NCBI RefSeq assembly: GCF_003234175.2
Contig: NZ_CP126257.1
Coordinates: 3,038,001 to 3,102,000, forward strand
Direction: 5' to 3'
From: Curtobacterium sp. MCSS17_007
GTDB lineage: Bacteria > Actinomycetota > Actinomycetes > Actinomycetales > Microbacteriaceae
DNA: 64,000 nucleotides
The position numbers and the translations under genes were made by a program. Positions 48,732 to 58,764 of the stretch are shown piece by piece; the first letter of the stretch is position 1, and the number at the start of each line of letters is the position of its first letter. A model generated the notes under the pieces. The model was not told where the DNA came from. It was given only the letters and a program-made list of their open reading frames with translations, and did no database searches.

Positions 48732-49385
48732 TCACTTACCCTTCACGGCGGTGCGGACGAAGACGGAGCGACCGCGCGCACCGGGGACGGCGCCCTTGAC
48801 GAGCAGCAGACCCTTCTCGGCGTCGACGGCGTGCACCGTGAGGTTGAGGACGGTCACGCGCTCGCCACCCATGCGGCCGGCCATGCGCATGCCCTTGAAG
48901 ACACGCGACGGGGTCGACGAAGCACCGATCGAACCGGGCTTGCGGTGGTTGCGGTGGGCACCGTGCGAAGCGGACACACCGGCGAAGCCGTGGCGCTTCA
49001 TGACACCGGCGAAGCCCTTGCCCTTCGACGTCCCGACGACGTCGACCTTCTGGCCGGCCTCGAAGGTGTCGACGGTGAGCTCCTGGCCGAGCGTGTACTC
49101 GGCGGAGTCGTTGGTGCGGATCTCGGTGAGGGTGCGACGCGGGGTCACACCAGCAGCCTCGAAGTGGCCGGCGGCCGGCTTGTTCACCTTGCGCGGGTCG
49201 ATGGCGCCGGCGGCGATCTGGATCGCCTCGTAGCCGTCGCGCTCGACGTTGCGGATCTGGGTGACCACGTTCGGGCCGACCTCGATCACGGTGACGGGGA
49301 TGAACTTGTTGTTCTCGTCCCACACCTGGGTCATCCCGAGCTTCTTGCCGAGGAGGCCCTTGACGGTCTTGGTTGAGTTCGCCAT
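48732..49385 (-). CDS. rplC: 50S ribosomal protein L3
   Basis: A 217-residue L3, an early assembly protein close to the peptidyl transferase centre. [39 protein letters not shown], and the long loop [24 protein letters not shown] segment with GKRMAGR-type [13 protein letters not shown] are clear. It is second in the S10 operon, 13 bases after rpsJ. Confidence 0.98.
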   Translation of the reverse strand: MANSTKTVKGLLGKKLGMTQVWDENNKFIPVTVIEVGPNVVTQIRNVERDGYEAIQIAAGAIDPRKVNKPAAGHFEAAGVTPRRTLTEIRTNDSAEYTLGQELTVDTFEAGQKVDVVGTSKGKGFAGVMKRHGFAGVSASHGAHRNHRKPGSIGASSTPSRVFKGMRMAGRMGGERVTVLNLTVHAVDAEKGLLLVKGAVPGARGRSVFVRTAVKGK

Positions 49386-49398
49386 TGGTCGGTCCCCC

Positions 49399-49707
49399 TT
49401 ACAGCTTGATCTCGATGTTGACGTCAGCCGGGAGGTCGAGTCGCATGAGCGAGTCGACGGCCTTCGGCGTCGGGTCGACGATGTCGATGACCCGCTTGTG
49501 CGTGCGCTTCTCGAAGTGCTCGCGCGAGTCCTTGTACTTGTGGGGCGAACGGATCACGGTGACCACGTTCTTCTCGGTGGGGAGCGGCACCGGGCCGACC
49601 ACGGTCGCACCGGCACGGGTCACCGTGTCGACGATCTTCCGGGCCGACGTGTCGATGACCTCGTGGTCGTACGACTTGAGCCGGATGCGGATCTTCTGTC
49701 CCGCCAT
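49399..49707 (-). CDS. rpsJ: 30S ribosomal protein S10
   Basis: A 102-residue S10 (NusE), also part of transcription antitermination complexes. [20 protein letters not shown], then [20 protein letters not shown] and [20 protein letters not shown] match. ATG 49707 gives the typical length with a ribosome binding site in GAGAGGACAGAGAG. It heads the S10 operon behind a leader of about 350 bases. Confidence 0.98.
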   Translation of the reverse strand: MAGQKIRIRLKSYDHEVIDTSARKIVDTVTRAGATVVGPVPLPTEKNVVTVIRSPHKYKDSREHFEKRTHKRVIDIVDPTPKAVDSLMRLDLPADVNIEIKL

Positions 49708-50064
49708 GTGTCTCTCTGTCCTCTCTGCGCCGCGCACCCTCGGGCCGCCTGACGCCGCCGTCACCGTGCATTCCTGCAGGGCTTGGCTGTTTTCCTGAAC
49801 CAACCGGCCGCATCCACGGGGGATGACCGCTGTTCTCCTGTCAACCGCGCAGGGCGACCGTGGCCGTCCAGCGTGGGCATGTCGCTTCCCCGCACTCCGG
49901 GCACAGCCGTGCCTCTCGACACAGCGCTGCTCGTCGCGCTTCGTGGGGATTCGATCGTGTTCTGCTGCCTGCGGCCCAACCCAGCTCCGCTGGACGGAGG
50001 GGTTGTGCACTGCCAGAGCAGTGATCCTGCGCGCGCGAGCGCCCGCGGAATTCGGAACCGGACA
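49708..50064 (-). promoter_or_regulatory. Long S10 operon leader
   Basis: About 350 bases separate the S10 promoter from rpsJ and no gene I can support lies in them. On the minus strand the leader contains a pairable stem AACCCCTCCG...CGGAGCTGGGTT (about 49977-50000) and a TTGG/CCAA arrangement near 49780-49800 upstream of the rpsJ ribosome binding site. The length suggests regulation at the RNA level, such as feedback by a ribosomal protein. I do not recognise a known leader family. Confidence 0.45.
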
Positions 50065-50093
50065 AGTCTCGCACAGGCACACGATCCGTGCAA
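50065..50093 (-). promoter_or_regulatory. S10 operon promoter
   Basis: Minus-strand TTGCAC (50093-50088) and GAGACT (50070-50065) with a 17-base spacer. The start would lie near 50058. Confidence 0.7.
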
Positions 50094-50190
50094 CCCGGGC
50101 GTGTCGCGTTTCGTTGGCGTGTCGGGACGGCCCACTCCCGCGGAACGACGGGGATCCGGACGGGAGGCCCGCGCCGGCCCCGCAACGCGG

Positions 50191-50223
50191 CGCACCCTCC
50201 CGACGTGTGGTCGGGAGGGTGCG
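50191..50223 (-). terminator. Terminator after the DarT-like gene
   Basis: A 14-bp perfect stem (50191-50204 with 50210-50223) over GTGTG, 19 bases beyond the stop codon of the DarT-like gene. It also shields the S10 promoter from read-through. Confidence 0.85.
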
Positions 50224-50242
50224 TCCGCAGCGCGTCGGACGG

Positions 50243-51055
50243 CTACTCGGCGTCGACCACGGGCGGCACGAACCACGGCGGGAAGACCGCGACACGCGGC
50301 GCGTGTCCGCGGTGCTCGGCGAGGAGCGCCTTGACCTGCTGGCGGACCCGGTCGTTCGGCACGCCGATGACCGCGACGGAGGAGAACGGCACGCGCGGCC
50401 CGGCGAGCAGCTCGAGGCCGTGCATCTCCGGGTCGGTGAAGTCCGTGCGCCGGATGAGGTTCGTCGCCGCCTCGGGGCCGACGGCGAAGCGGACGTCCTC
50501 GGCCTCGGCGTCCTGGTCGGCGACGATGACGGACGCACCGAAGGCCGACACGGGGACGACGAGCACGACGTACTCGGTCGCCCGGGTCCGCCGAGCCGCG
50601 TCGGACCACCGGGCGCCCTGGGCGCCGCGGCGGAGCTCGTCCCACCGGGTGGCGTCGGGCGAGAGCGTGAACGCGACGTGACCGGACACGGGGCCGCCGT
50701 CGGGTGCGGTCGCCTCGGCACGGGCCGCCCGCGTCTCGGGAGCGCTGACGTCGACCGCGGGGGTGGCGGCGTCGGCGGCGAGGACGGCACCCTCGGCGAC
50801 GATCGCCGCGAGGTTGTCGACGTGCGTGACGTGGTGGGCGCGGAGGGCGCCGAAGTCACGCGGTTCGGGCAGCTCGGGCGCCGCGGGCGAGCGGAGCGAG
50901 GAGCCCGAGCCGAGGGGGCCCGGGGTGCTGCGGAGGGAGGTGGTGATGCGGGTCCGGCGCGGAGCCGGGGTGGGGGCTGCCGGCGCCTCGCGCTGGCGGG
51001 GGGCACAGATGTCGCAGAGCTCGGTGGGGAAACCGTGGATGCACTCGTCGGTCAC
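50243..51055 (-). CDS. DarT-like (DUF4433) ADP-ribosyltransferase family protein with N-terminal CxH/CxxC motif
   Basis: A 270-residue protein. Residues 1-20 include [16 protein letters not shown], a possible small metal-binding knuckle, followed by a Pro/Arg/Ser-rich linker to about 60. The rest resembles the DarT fold: [20 protein letters not shown] matches the YHITHxxNLPxIL NAD-binding segment, [20 protein letters not shown] the following strand and loop, and [20 protein letters not shown] the region that carries the catalytic glutamate (E in LELLAG). DarT toxins ADP-ribosylate thymidine in single-stranded DNA and are paired with DarG; no DarG macrodomain gene is adjacent. GTG 51055 starts the knuckle; AAGGACC is upstream. 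A housekeeping DNA- or RNA-modifying role is equally possible. Confidence 0.65.
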   Translation of the reverse strand: MTDECIHGFPTELCDICAPRQREAPAAPTPAPRRTRITTSLRSTPGPLGSGSSLRSPAAPELPEPRDFGALRAHHVTHVDNLAAIVAEGAVLAADAATPAVDVSAPETRAARAEATAPDGGPVSGHVAFTLSPDATRWDELRRGAQGARWSDAARRTRATEYVVLVVPVSAFGASVIVADQDAEAEDVRFAVGPEAATNLIRRTDFTDPEMHGLELLAGPRVPFSSVAVIGVPNDRVRQQVKALLAEHRGHAPRVAVFPPWFVPPVVDAE

Positions 51056-51136
51056 GACTGGTGAGGGTCCTTCCGTGCCCGGGTGGGGGTGGTCGGGCAC
51101 GGTGTCCAACCGTACGTCATCTCCCACGCCCCCGGG

Positions 51137-52114
51137 TCACTGTCGGTAGAGCAGCGCTCGGACCTCGGACTCGGCGGCGTGCAACCGGTCCGGGTCGATC
51201 GTCTCGCCGTGCTCGTACGCGTCGAGCAGGCGCGGGTCGATGTAGCTCTGCCGGCACACCGTCGGCGTGTTGCCGAGTTCCTCGCTCGCGGCCTTGACGG
51301 CGTGCGAGACGGCCTTCTTCCGCTTCGCCTGCGACGACTGCGGCCCGGTCCTGGCCAGGTCCACCGCGGCCGCCACGGTGCCGTGCAGGGTCCGGAAGTC
51401 CTTGGCGGTGAACTCGTCCCCCGCGCGCTCCTTGACGTACTCGTTGATGTCGTCGGCGGCGAGCGGCTCCCACTCGGCGCCGCGCTCGGCACGGAAGGAC
51501 AACAGGCGCGCGTTCGGACCACGTCGCTTCATGCCCGCGATCACCCGCGCGAGGTCGTGGTCGTGGATGGTGGACGACCACTCCTGCCCGCTCTTGCCCG
51601 GGAAGTCGAGCTCGATGTCGTCGCCCGAGACGTGTGCGTGCGCACAGAGCAGGGTCGACAGTCCGCGGCTGCCGTGCTCGGTGGCGTAGCGCTCGGAGCC
51701 GACGCGGAGTGAGCCCTGGTCGAGCATCCGGAACGCCGCGGCCAGCGCCCGGCGACGGTCGGGCTCCGGCCTGCGGAGGTCCTGCGTCACCATCCTCCGT
51801 GCCGACGGCAGCGATTCGGCGAGGGCGAGGGCGCGGTCGTACTTGATCCGGTCCATGCGCTCGCGCCAGCCCGGGTGGTACATGTACTGCCGGCGTCCGG
51901 CACCGTCGATCCCCGTCGCCAGGATGTGCCCGTTGTCGTAGGGCGAGATCCACACGTCGTCCCAGGCCGGCGGGATCACGAGCTCCTCGAGCCGCTCACG
52001 GACGGCCTTGTCCGTCACGGTCTGACCGTCCGGATCCCGGAACGAGAAGCCCTTGCCGCTGCGGACACGGTGGTAGCCACGACCGTTGGTCCTGGAGCGT
52101 CGGAGACGAGTCAC
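51137..52114 (-). CDS. DNA topoisomerase IB
   Basis: A 325-residue type IB topoisomerase of the poxvirus/bacterial class, which relaxes supercoils through a 3'-phosphotyrosine bond. The sequence runs [62 protein letters not shown], then the catalytic arginine region [32 protein letters not shown] and the active tyrosine in [17 protein letters not shown]. The GTG at 52114 gives a compact start; the upstream part has no family match. It lies between the DarT-like gene and tuf, all on the minus strand, with an 81-base gap from the DarT-like gene. Confidence 0.9.
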   Translation of the reverse strand: MTRLRRSRTNGRGYHRVRSGKGFSFRDPDGQTVTDKAVRERLEELVIPPAWDDVWISPYDNGHILATGIDGAGRRQYMYHPGWRERMDRIKYDRALALAESLPSARRMVTQDLRRPEPDRRRALAAAFRMLDQGSLRVGSERYATEHGSRGLSTLLCAHAHVSGDDIELDFPGKSGQEWSSTIHDHDLARVIAGMKRRGPNARLLSFRAERGAEWEPLAADDINEYVKERAGDEFTAKDFRTLHGTVAAAVDLARTGPQSSQAKRKKAVSHAVKAASEELGNTPTVCRQSYIDPRLLDAYEHGETIDPDRLHAAESEVRALLYRQ

Positions 52115-52231
52115 CCTGATGATGGTGCCCGGTGCTGCCTGTGATCGGTCCCCACCACCGTCCCCGTCGCGCCTGCCCCGGACCCGCAGGCCGTCGTGGG
52201 AGCCTCGCGGGCGCCCTCGGGAACGACGAAA

Positions 52232-52259
52232 CGGGGCCGGACCCGAAGGCCCGACCCCG
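52232..52259 (-). terminator. tuf terminator
   Basis: Read on the minus strand, CGGGGTCGGGCC, loop TTCG, GGTCCGGCCCCG, then TTTCGT. The 12-bp stem has two wobble pairs and a stable tetraloop. It begins 30 bases after the tuf stop. Confidence 0.85.
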
Positions 52260-52289
52260 CTGACGCAGTGTCTTCCGGAGAACCGGGAG

Positions 52290-53477
52290 TTACTTGACGA
52301 TCTCCTCGACCGTACCGGCGCCGACCGTGCGGCCACCCTCACGGATGGCGAAGCGGAGGCCGGCCTCCATCGCGATCGGCTGGATCAGCTCGACCGACAT
52401 GGCGACGGTGTCACCGGGCATGACCATCTCGGTGCCCTCGGGCAGCGTGATGACGCCGGTGACGTCCGTGGTGCGGAAGTAGAACTGCGGACGGTAGTTC
52501 GCGTAGAACGGGTTGTGACGACCGCCCTCTTCCTTGGTCAGGATGTACGCGTTCGCCTTGAACTCGGTGTGCGGCGTGACCGAACCCGGCTTCACGACGA
52601 CCTGGCCGCGCTCGACGTCCTCGCGCTTGAGGCCACGGATGAGGAGACCGGTGTTGTCGCCCGCCTCAGCCTTGTCCAGCAGCTTGCGGAACATCTCGAT
52701 GCCCGTGACCGTGGTCTTCTGCGTCGGGCGGATGCCGACGATCTCGACCTCGGAGTTGAGGTCCAGCGTGCCACGCTCGACACGACCGGTGACGACGGTG
52801 CCACGACCGGTGATCGTGAAGACGTCCTCGATCGGCATGAGGAACGGCTGGTCGGTGGCGCGCACCGGGTCCGGGACGTTCTCGTCGACGGCGGACATCA
52901 GGTCCTGGACGGACTTGACCCACTTCTCGTCGCCCTCGAGCGCCTTGAGCGCCGAGACCTGCACGACGGGGGCGTCCTCGTCGAACTCCTGCGAGCCGAG
53001 GAGCTCGCGGACCTCGAGCTCGACGAGCTCCAGGATCTCCTCGTCGTCCACCATGTCGGACTTGTTCAGCGCGACGACGATGTAGGGGACGCCGACCTGG
53101 CGGGCGAGCAGCACGTGCTCACGCGTCTGGGGCATCGGGCCGTCGGTGGCGGCGACCACGAGGATCGCGCCGTCCATCTGCGCCGCACCGGTGATCATGT
53201 TCTTCACGTAGTCGGCGTGACCAGGAGCGTCGACGTGCGCGTAGTGGCGCTTGTCGGTCTGGTACTCGACGTGCGAGATGTTGATCGTGATGCCGCGGTC
53301 GCGCTCCTCGGGAGCGCTGTCGATCTGTGCGAAGTCACGGGCCTCGTTGAGGTCCGGGTACTGGTCGTGCAGAACCTTGGTGATCGCCGCCGTGAGCGTG
53401 GTCTTGCCGTGGTCGACGTGACCGATGGTTCCGATGTTGACGTGCGGCTTGGTCCGCTCGAACTTGGCCTTGGCCAC
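52290..53477 (-). CDS. tuf: Elongation factor Tu
   Basis: EF-Tu carries aminoacyl-tRNA to the ribosome. The 395-residue product has G1 [11 protein letters not shown]2 [13 protein letters not shown]3 [14 protein letters not shown]4 NKSD and G5 SALKALE, with intact domains 2 and 3 ending AGTVEEIVK. Start is GTG 53477. It follows fusA by 137 bases, in which an AT-rich stretch (GTATTACTTTAC, 53546-53557) is a likely own promoter region, so tuf is probably also transcribed alone. Confidence 0.99.
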   Translation of the reverse strand: MAKAKFERTKPHVNIGTIGHVDHGKTTLTAAITKVLHDQYPDLNEARDFAQIDSAPEERDRGITINISHVEYQTDKRHYAHVDAPGHADYVKNMITGAAQMDGAILVVAATDGPMPQTREHVLLARQVGVPYIVVALNKSDMVDDEEILELVELEVRELLGSQEFDEDAPVVQVSALKALEGDEKWVKSVQDLMSAVDENVPDPVRATDQPFLMPIEDVFTITGRGTVVTGRVERGTLDLNSEVEIVGIRPTQKTTVTGIEMFRKLLDKAEAGDNTGLLIRGLKREDVERGQVVVKPGSVTPHTEFKANAYILTKEEGGRHNPFYANYRPQFYFRTTDVTGVITLPEGTEMVMPGDTVAMSVELIQPIAMEAGLRFAIREGGRTVGAGTVEEIVK

Positions 53478-53614
53478 TGTGGGTCCTCCTCAGGACTCGG
53501 AGAGCATGCCCCCGGTCCGTGACCGTTGGCGTGCAGGGTGTGTGTATTACTTTACTTGGTGGCGAGGGGCCCGTCGCCGGGCGCCCCCGCCTGTGGGGAA
53601 CACGCTCGGGAGCG

Positions 53615-55729
53615 TCAGTTCCCCTTGCCCTTCTCGATGATCTCCTCTTCGACCTTCTTCGGGACCTGTGCGTAGGTCTCGAAGGTCATCGAGTAGACGG
53701 CACGACCGGAGGTCTTCGAACGAAGGTCACCGACGTAGCCGAACATCTCGGACAGCGGCACGCTCGCGCGGACCACCTTGACGCCCGAGGCATCCTCCAT
53801 CGAGGCGATCTGGCCACGACGGGAGTTCAGGTCACCGATGACGTCGCCCATGTACTCCTCCGGAGTACGGACCTCAACGGCCATGATCGGCTCGAGGATG
53901 ACGGGGCCGGCCTTGCGGGCAGCTTCCTTGTACGCCATCGAACCGGCGATCTTGAACGCCATCTCGGACGAGTCGACGTCGTGCGACTGGCCGTCCTTGA
54001 GGATGGCCTTCACGCCGACCGTCGGGTAGCCGGCGAGGATGCCGACCTGCATCGCGTCCTGGATACCGGCGTCGACCGACGGGATGTACTCGCGCGGGAC
54101 GCGGCCACCGGTGACGGCGTTCTCGAACTCGTAGACCTTCTCGGCCGTGACCTCCATCGGCTCGAGCGCGATCTGCACCTTCGCGAACTGACCGGAACCA
54201 CCGGTCTGCTTCTTGTGGGTGTAGTCGTAGCGCTCGACCGGCTTGGTCAGGGTCTCGCGGTAGGCGACCTGCGGCTTGCCGACGCTCGCCTCGACCTTGA
54301 ACTCCCGCTTCATGCGGTCGACCAGGATGTCGAGGTGGAGCTCGCCCATGCCCTTGATGGTCGTCTGACCGGTCTCGGCGTTGAGCTCGACGCGGAACGT
54401 CGGGTCCTCTTCGGCGAGCTTCTGGATGGCCGTGGAGAGCTTCTCCTGGTCGGCCTTCGTGTTCGGCTCGATCGCGACCTCGATGACCGGCTCCGGGAAC
54501 GTCATCGACTCGAGGACGACCTGGTCGTTCGGGTCGCAGAGCGTGTCACCGGTGGTGGTGTCCTTGAGGCCGATCACCGCGTAGATGTGGCCCGCGGTCA
54601 CGTTGTCGACCGGGTTCTCCTTGTTGGAGTGCATCTGGAAGATCTTGCCGATGCGCTCCTTCTTGCCCTTGGTCGAGTTGATGACCTGGGCACCGGACTC
54701 GATCGAGCCGGAGTACACGCGGACGTAGGTGAGGCGACCGAAGAACGGGTGCACCGCGACCTTGAACGCCAGGGCCGAGAACGGCTCGGTGGCGTCGGGC
54801 TTGCGGATGATCTCCTTCTCCTCGTCCTTGACGTCGTGGCCGATCATCGGCGGCACGTCGAGCGGGGACGGGAGGTACGAGATGACGGCGTCGAGCATGG
54901 GCTGGACACCGCGGTTCTTGAAGGCCGAACCACAGAGGACCGGGTAGACCTCGGACGCGATCGTCAGCTTGCGGATGCCGGCGCGGATCTCGTCGTTGGT
55001 GAGCTCCTGGCCGTCGAAGAACTTCTCGAGCAGGGCGTCGTCGGACTCGGCGACGCGCTCGATCAGCTTCGCGCGGTACTCCTCGGCACGGGCCTGGAGG
55101 TCCGCGGGGATCTCCTGGACCTCGTACTGGGCGCCCATGGTGACGTCACCCTTGGCATCGCCCGGCCAGACCTTGGCGTGCATCTCGATGAGGTCGACGA
55201 CGCCGACGAAGTCGTTCTCGGCACCGATCGGGAGCTGGAGCACGAGCGGCTCCGCACCGAGGCGGTTGATGATCGTGTCGACGGTGAAGTAGAAGTCCGC
55301 ACCGAGCTTGTCCATCTTGTTGACGAAGCAGATGCGCGGGACGTTGTACTTGTCCGCCTGACGCCACACGGTCTCGGACTGGGGCTCGACGCCCTCCTTA
55401 CCGTCGAAGACGGCGACCGCACCGTCGAGGACGCGGAGCGAACGCTCCACCTCGACCGTGAAGTCCACGTGACCGGGGGTGTCGATGATGTTGATCTGGT
55501 TGTTGTCCCAGAAGCAGGTCGTCGCGGCCGACGTGATCGTGATGCCGCGCTCCTGCTCCTGCGCCATCCAGTCCATCGTGGCGGCGCCGTCGTGGACCTC
55601 ACCGATCTTGTGCGTGATGCCCGTGTAGAACAGGATGCGCTCGGTCGTCGTGGTCTTGCCGGCATCGATGTGCGCCATGATGCCGATGTTGCGGACCTTG
55701 TTCAGGTCGGTGAGCACGTCCTGTGCCAC
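53615..55729 (-). CDS. fusA: Elongation factor G
   Basis: EF-G moves tRNA and mRNA through the ribosome. The 704-residue product carries [50 protein letters not shown], and [10 protein letters not shown], then domains III-V ending [15 protein letters not shown]. The start is GTG 55729, preceded by GGAGGAA; an ATG further upstream gives an unconserved extension. It follows rpsG across a strong hairpin. Confidence 0.99.
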   Translation of the reverse strand: MAQDVLTDLNKVRNIGIMAHIDAGKTTTTERILFYTGITHKIGEVHDGAATMDWMAQEQERGITITSAATTCFWDNNQINIIDTPGHVDFTVEVERSLRVLDGAVAVFDGKEGVEPQSETVWRQADKYNVPRICFVNKMDKLGADFYFTVDTIINRLGAEPLVLQLPIGAENDFVGVVDLIEMHAKVWPGDAKGDVTMGAQYEVQEIPADLQARAEEYRAKLIERVAESDDALLEKFFDGQELTNDEIRAGIRKLTIASEVYPVLCGSAFKNRGVQPMLDAVISYLPSPLDVPPMIGHDVKDEEKEIIRKPDATEPFSALAFKVAVHPFFGRLTYVRVYSGSIESGAQVINSTKGKKERIGKIFQMHSNKENPVDNVTAGHIYAVIGLKDTTTGDTLCDPNDQVVLESMTFPEPVIEVAIEPNTKADQEKLSTAIQKLAEEDPTFRVELNAETGQTTIKGMGELHLDILVDRMKREFKVEASVGKPQVAYRETLTKPVERYDYTHKKQTGGSGQFAKVQIALEPMEVTAEKVYEFENAVTGGRVPREYIPSVDAGIQDAMQVGILAGYPTVGVKAILKDGQSHDVDSSEMAFKIAGSMAYKEAARKAGPVILEPIMAVEVRTPEEYMGDVIGDLNSRRGQIASMEDASGVKVVRASVPLSEMFGYVGDLRSKTSGRAVYSMTFETYAQVPKKVEEEIIEKGKGN

Positions 55730-55767
55730 AGGTTCCTCCGGAAGAGTTGTAGGAGAGGTTGGCGGCC

Positions 55768-55806
55768 GGGCGGGCACCGGTCGTCCATGACGACCGGTGC
55801 CCGCCC
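55768..55806 (-). terminator. Terminator between rpsG and fusA
   Basis: An 18-bp perfect stem, GGGCGGGCACCGGTCGTC (55768-55785) with its complement at 55789-55806, over a 3-base loop. It starts 11 bases after the rpsG stop on the minus strand. It may cut expression of fusA from the rpsL promoter. Confidence 0.9.
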
Positions 55807-55816
55807 GCAGCCGGGG

Positions 55817-56287
55817 CTACCAGCGGTAGTGGGCGAAGGCCTTGTTCGACTCGGCCATCTTGTGCGTGTCCTCGCGGCGCTTGACCGCGGCACCGAGGCC
55901 GTTCGACGCGTCGAGGATCTCGTTCATGAGACGCTCGGTCATCGTCTTCTCGCGACGGGCCTTGGCGTACGAGGTGAGCCAGCGGAGCGCGAGGGTGTTC
56001 GCGCGGTGCGGCTTGACCTCGACCGGGACCTGGTAGGTCGAGCCACCGACGCGGCGGCTGCGGACCTCGAGAGTCGGACGGACGTTGTCGAGCGCCTTCT
56101 TCAGCGTCGCGACGGCATCCTGCTGGTTCTTGGCGGAGACGCCCTCGAGTGCATCGTAGACGATGCGCTCGGCGAGGCCCTTCTTGCCGTCCAGGAGGAT
56201 CTTGTTGACGAGCTGCGAGACGATCGGCGCGCCGTACACCGGGTCGGCGACGACGGGACGCTTCGGGGCGGGACCCTTACGAGGCAT
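55817..56287 (-). CDS. rpsG: 30S ribosomal protein S7
   Basis: A 156-residue S7 that nucleates the 30S head. [40 protein letters not shown], and [20 protein letters not shown] and the C-terminal [20 protein letters not shown] are conserved. It lies five bases after rpsL. Confidence 0.99.
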   Translation of the reverse strand: MPRKGPAPKRPVVADPVYGAPIVSQLVNKILLDGKKGLAERIVYDALEGVSAKNQQDAVATLKKALDNVRPTLEVRSRRVGGSTYQVPVEVKPHRANTLALRWLTSYAKARREKTMTERLMNEILDASNGLGAAVKRREDTHKMAESNKAFAHYRW

Positions 56288-56292
56288 CTATC

Positions 56293-56661
56293 TCAACCCT
56301 TCTTCGCGCCGTAGCGGCTGCGGGCCTGCTTACGGTTCTTGACGGCCTGGGTGTCCAGGGCACCGCGGATGATCTTGTAGCGCACACCGGGGAGGTCCTT
56401 CACACGACCGCCGCGGACGAGCACCATCGAGTGCTCCTGCAGGTTGTGGCCCTCACCGGGGATGTAGGCCGTGACCTCGGTGCCGTTCGAGAGCTTCACA
56501 CGAGCGACCTTGCGCAGGGCCGAGTTCGGCTTCTTGGGGGTGGTGGTGTAGACGCGGGTGCAGACACCACGCTGCTGGGGGTTCGCCTTCAGTGCCGGCG
56601 CCTTGGTCTTGACGACCTTGGGCGTACGACCCTTGCGAACGAGCTGCTGGATGGTAGGCAA
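56293..56661 (-). CDS. rpsL: 30S ribosomal protein S12
   Basis: A 122-residue S12 of the decoding centre. The start is TTG 56661, preceded by AGGAGAA at a five-base gap; [19 protein letters not shown] follows, and no ATG or GTG gives this start. Lys43 (in [11 protein letters not shown]) and Lys88 (in [12 protein letters not shown]) are the wild-type residues whose changes give streptomycin resistance. It heads rpsL-rpsG-fusA-tuf. Confidence 0.97.
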   Translation of the reverse strand: MPTIQQLVRKGRTPKVVKTKAPALKANPQQRGVCTRVYTTTPKKPNSALRKVARVKLSNGTEVTAYIPGEGHNLQEHSMVLVRGGRVKDLPGVRYKIIRGALDTQAVKNRKQARSRYGAKKG

Positions 56662-56827
56662 CTGTTCTCCTGGTTCTTCGCTCGTGCTCTGGCCGACGCG
56701 TTCCGTCGGCTTCCTCATCCCACGCTGATCACCGCCTGACGGCGGAGGGAGGTCGAGGGATGGATGGTCCCGGCGCGGATGTCGCGACCCGGGATTTCGG
56801 GCGCGCCCGAGGGCGCACACCCGGTAG

Positions 56828-56856
56828 AGACTACCCGCGTCACACGACGAAATCAA
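56828..56856 (-). promoter_or_regulatory. rpsL (str operon) promoter
   Basis: Minus-strand TTGATT (56856-56851) and TAGTCT (56833-56828), 17 bases apart. It predicts a start near 56821 and a 160-base leader. The rest of the 338-base gap 56662-56999 shows no gene. Confidence 0.85.
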
Positions 56857-56999
56857 TCCGGGCGCGTCGCCCGCGAACCGTGCCAGCGGGCGGGGCCCGC
56901 GGGCCCGGACCGCTCCTGCCGAGGCGGGCGCGAGGGGCCTGACCGGCCACGCAGCCGGGTGCGGTGGGAGGACGGCGGTGCGCCGCGCCTCCCGGCCGG

Positions 57000-58133
57000 T
57001 CAGGACCCCGTGTCGGAGGCGCCGTTGCCGATGGCGGACTCGAACGTCGCACCCTCGTCCGTAAAGCCGGACACGTACCCGCTCGCGTTCACGTTCATCG
57101 GACCGGCCGAGGCGGTGCCCACCCCTCCTGGTCCGGAGATGTCCGCCGTGAACGTGGCGCGACCGAAGGTCGTCGTCGAGACGGCCCAACCGCGGGAGAG
57201 CCAGCCACCGACCGTGACCCGAGGCCGCTGCTCGAGCGTCCACTTCTGGTTGGAGTAGGCGTACTCGGGGTCCTCGCCGTAGGCGTAGAAGCTGCACCCG
57301 GCCGGTGCCGCGTCGGTCGACGCGATGCACCCGTCCACCCAGCGGTCCACGGCCTGCTCTGCCGCCTGCTCGCCCGCCGACGTCAGCGTCGTCGTCATCG
57401 CCACCGGCGCCGAGCCGGTCGCACCGAAGCCGGACACCTGCGCCGACGCACCCTCGGCGGTGAACCACTTGCCGCCGTCCACGGCCACCGCGTAGGTGCC
57501 GGGGAGGGCGGAGAGCCGCGCGGTCCCGTCCTCCGACGTCGCGATCCGCTGTCCCGCCACCTCGACCGGCGTCCCCGCCGGACCGCGGACCGACAGCTCC
57601 ACCTCGCCGAGCTCCGGCGCCTCGAGCGCCCACACCGGGAAGACCCCCCAGTCGGTGCCCTCCCGGTCGAGCGTGAACGTGGCCGCCACGTCGCGGCCAC
57701 CCTGGCGGAGGTACGCGCGCACCGTCGCGGTGTCGCCGTCGGTCCGCGTCGCGGCGATGCGGTAGCCGGTCACACGGCCGGAGGCCTTCGCGTACGCGGC
57801 GTCGGTGAGCAGGACGTCCTGGTCGTCGTGATCGATGCCCGCCGCGTCCAGCGCATCGTCGACGCGACCGGCCGTCAGGTCGTCGAGGAAGGCACGGACC
57901 GGGCGGTCCGCCGCGTGCGACGCGGACTGCGACACGTACCCGACCACGCCGGTCACCGCGAGCACGACCACCGCGACGCCGCCCGCGACGATGCCGACGA
58001 GTGCGCCACGCCGCACGGGGCGTCGCCGCCGTGCGGGGGTCGGTGCACCCGCGGGGACCGGGGCCTCCTGCGTCCCACGGAGCGTGTCGACGTGCGGGAC
58101 GGCCGCCCACCCGTCCGGCTGCTGGTCGGTCAT
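57000..58133 (-). CDS. Membrane-anchored extracytoplasmic protein of unknown function
   Basis: A 377-residue protein that I do not recognise as a named family. Residues 1-43 are hydrophilic with RRRRPVRR before a single helix (44-67), giving a cytoplasmic N-terminus and an outside C-terminus. The following [20 protein letters not shown] segment resembles NTF2-like/DUF4878-type lipoprotein domains. Two cysteines in [20 protein letters not shown] may form a disulfide. A Gly/Thr-rich C-terminal region follows. GGGGGA is just before ATG 58133. It lies between rpsL and a small membrane protein gene and has its own -10-like TAGGAT further upstream (about 58178-58183). Confidence 0.7.
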   Translation of the reverse strand: MTDQQPDGWAAVPHVDTLRGTQEAPVPAGAPTPARRRRPVRRGALVGIVAGGVAVVVLAVTGVVGYVSQSASHAADRPVRAFLDDLTAGRVDDALDAAGIDHDDQDVLLTDAAYAKASGRVTGYRIAATRTDGDTATVRAYLRQGGRDVAATFTLDREGTDWGVFPVWALEAPELGEVELSVRGPAGTPVEVAGQRIATSEDGTARLSALPGTYAVAVDGGKWFTAEGASAQVSGFGATGSAPVAMTTTLTSAGEQAAEQAVDRWVDGCIASTDAAPAGCSFYAYGEDPEYAYSNQKWTLEQRPRVTVGGWLSRGWAVSTTTFGRATFTADISGPGGVGTASAGPMNVNASGYVSGFTDEGATFESAIGNGASDTGS

Positions 58134-58200
58134 GCGTCCCCCGTCGTGCCTCGTGCCTGCTCCGGGATCCTACCGCCGGGCGGCGTCGTGGGGACGGCCC

Positions 58201-58659
58201 TCAGACGTGGTCGCGCTCCTCCGTCGCGGCACCCTGGCCGGCCTGCTGACGCGCCTGGTGGCGCGCGACGGTGACCCCTCCGACGACGCAGAGGAGCGCC
58301 ACGACGACGGAGCCGACCACGAACGGGCTCAGGGCCGAGCCGGCCGGGAACACGAGGAGCTCCGTGCCGTCCCCGCGGGTCAGGGCGTACCCGACCGATC
58401 CGACGGCGAGCATCACGAGGTAGGTGGCCGCCGCGGCGACGAGGCCGGTGACGCCCGGGTTGCCCTCGCGGACGCCGGCCGCGGTCGCGAGGAACACGAC
58501 CACCGCGGCGGCGACGACCATCGCGGGTCCGAGGTACTGGCTGGCGTCGGGCTGCGGGATCGCCTCGACGTCGGCGAGCAGGGACTCGAAGCCCGTCACG
58601 GCGACGACGAGCGCGATGAAGAGGACGGACGTCATCGTCGCGATCAGCCACCGGGACAT
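58201..58659 (-). CDS. Small four-helix membrane protein of unknown function
   Basis: A 152-residue integral membrane protein with four hydrophobic segments: WLIATMTSVLFIALVVAVTG (4-23), AMVVAAAVVVFLATAAGV, GLVAAAATYLVMLAVGSVGY and VVGSVVVALLCVVGGVTVA. It ends with a charged tail RHQARQQAGQGAATEERDHV. No family is clearly recognised. The ATG at 58659 follows TACGAT (58666-58671, read on the minus strand) by six bases with no ribosome binding site, so translation is probably leaderless. Confidence 0.75.
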   Translation of the reverse strand: MSRWLIATMTSVLFIALVVAVTGFESLLADVEAIPQPDASQYLGPAMVVAAAVVVFLATAAGVREGNPGVTGLVAAAATYLVMLAVGSVGYALTRGDGTELLVFPAGSALSPFVVGSVVVALLCVVGGVTVARHQARQQAGQGAATEERDHV

Positions 58660-58764
58660 GGGGTGATCGTACCGCCGGGGCCTGCAGAGCGGGGTGGGCT
58701 GGCCGAACGGGGCACAGTCGGCTGGCCGGGCGGGCCCCACCTGGGTGGGTGGTGCGCGGCGCCG

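Noticed and set aside
50243..52114. DarTG toxin-antitoxin pair
   Set aside because: The neighbour is a topoisomerase IB, not a DarG macrodomain protein.
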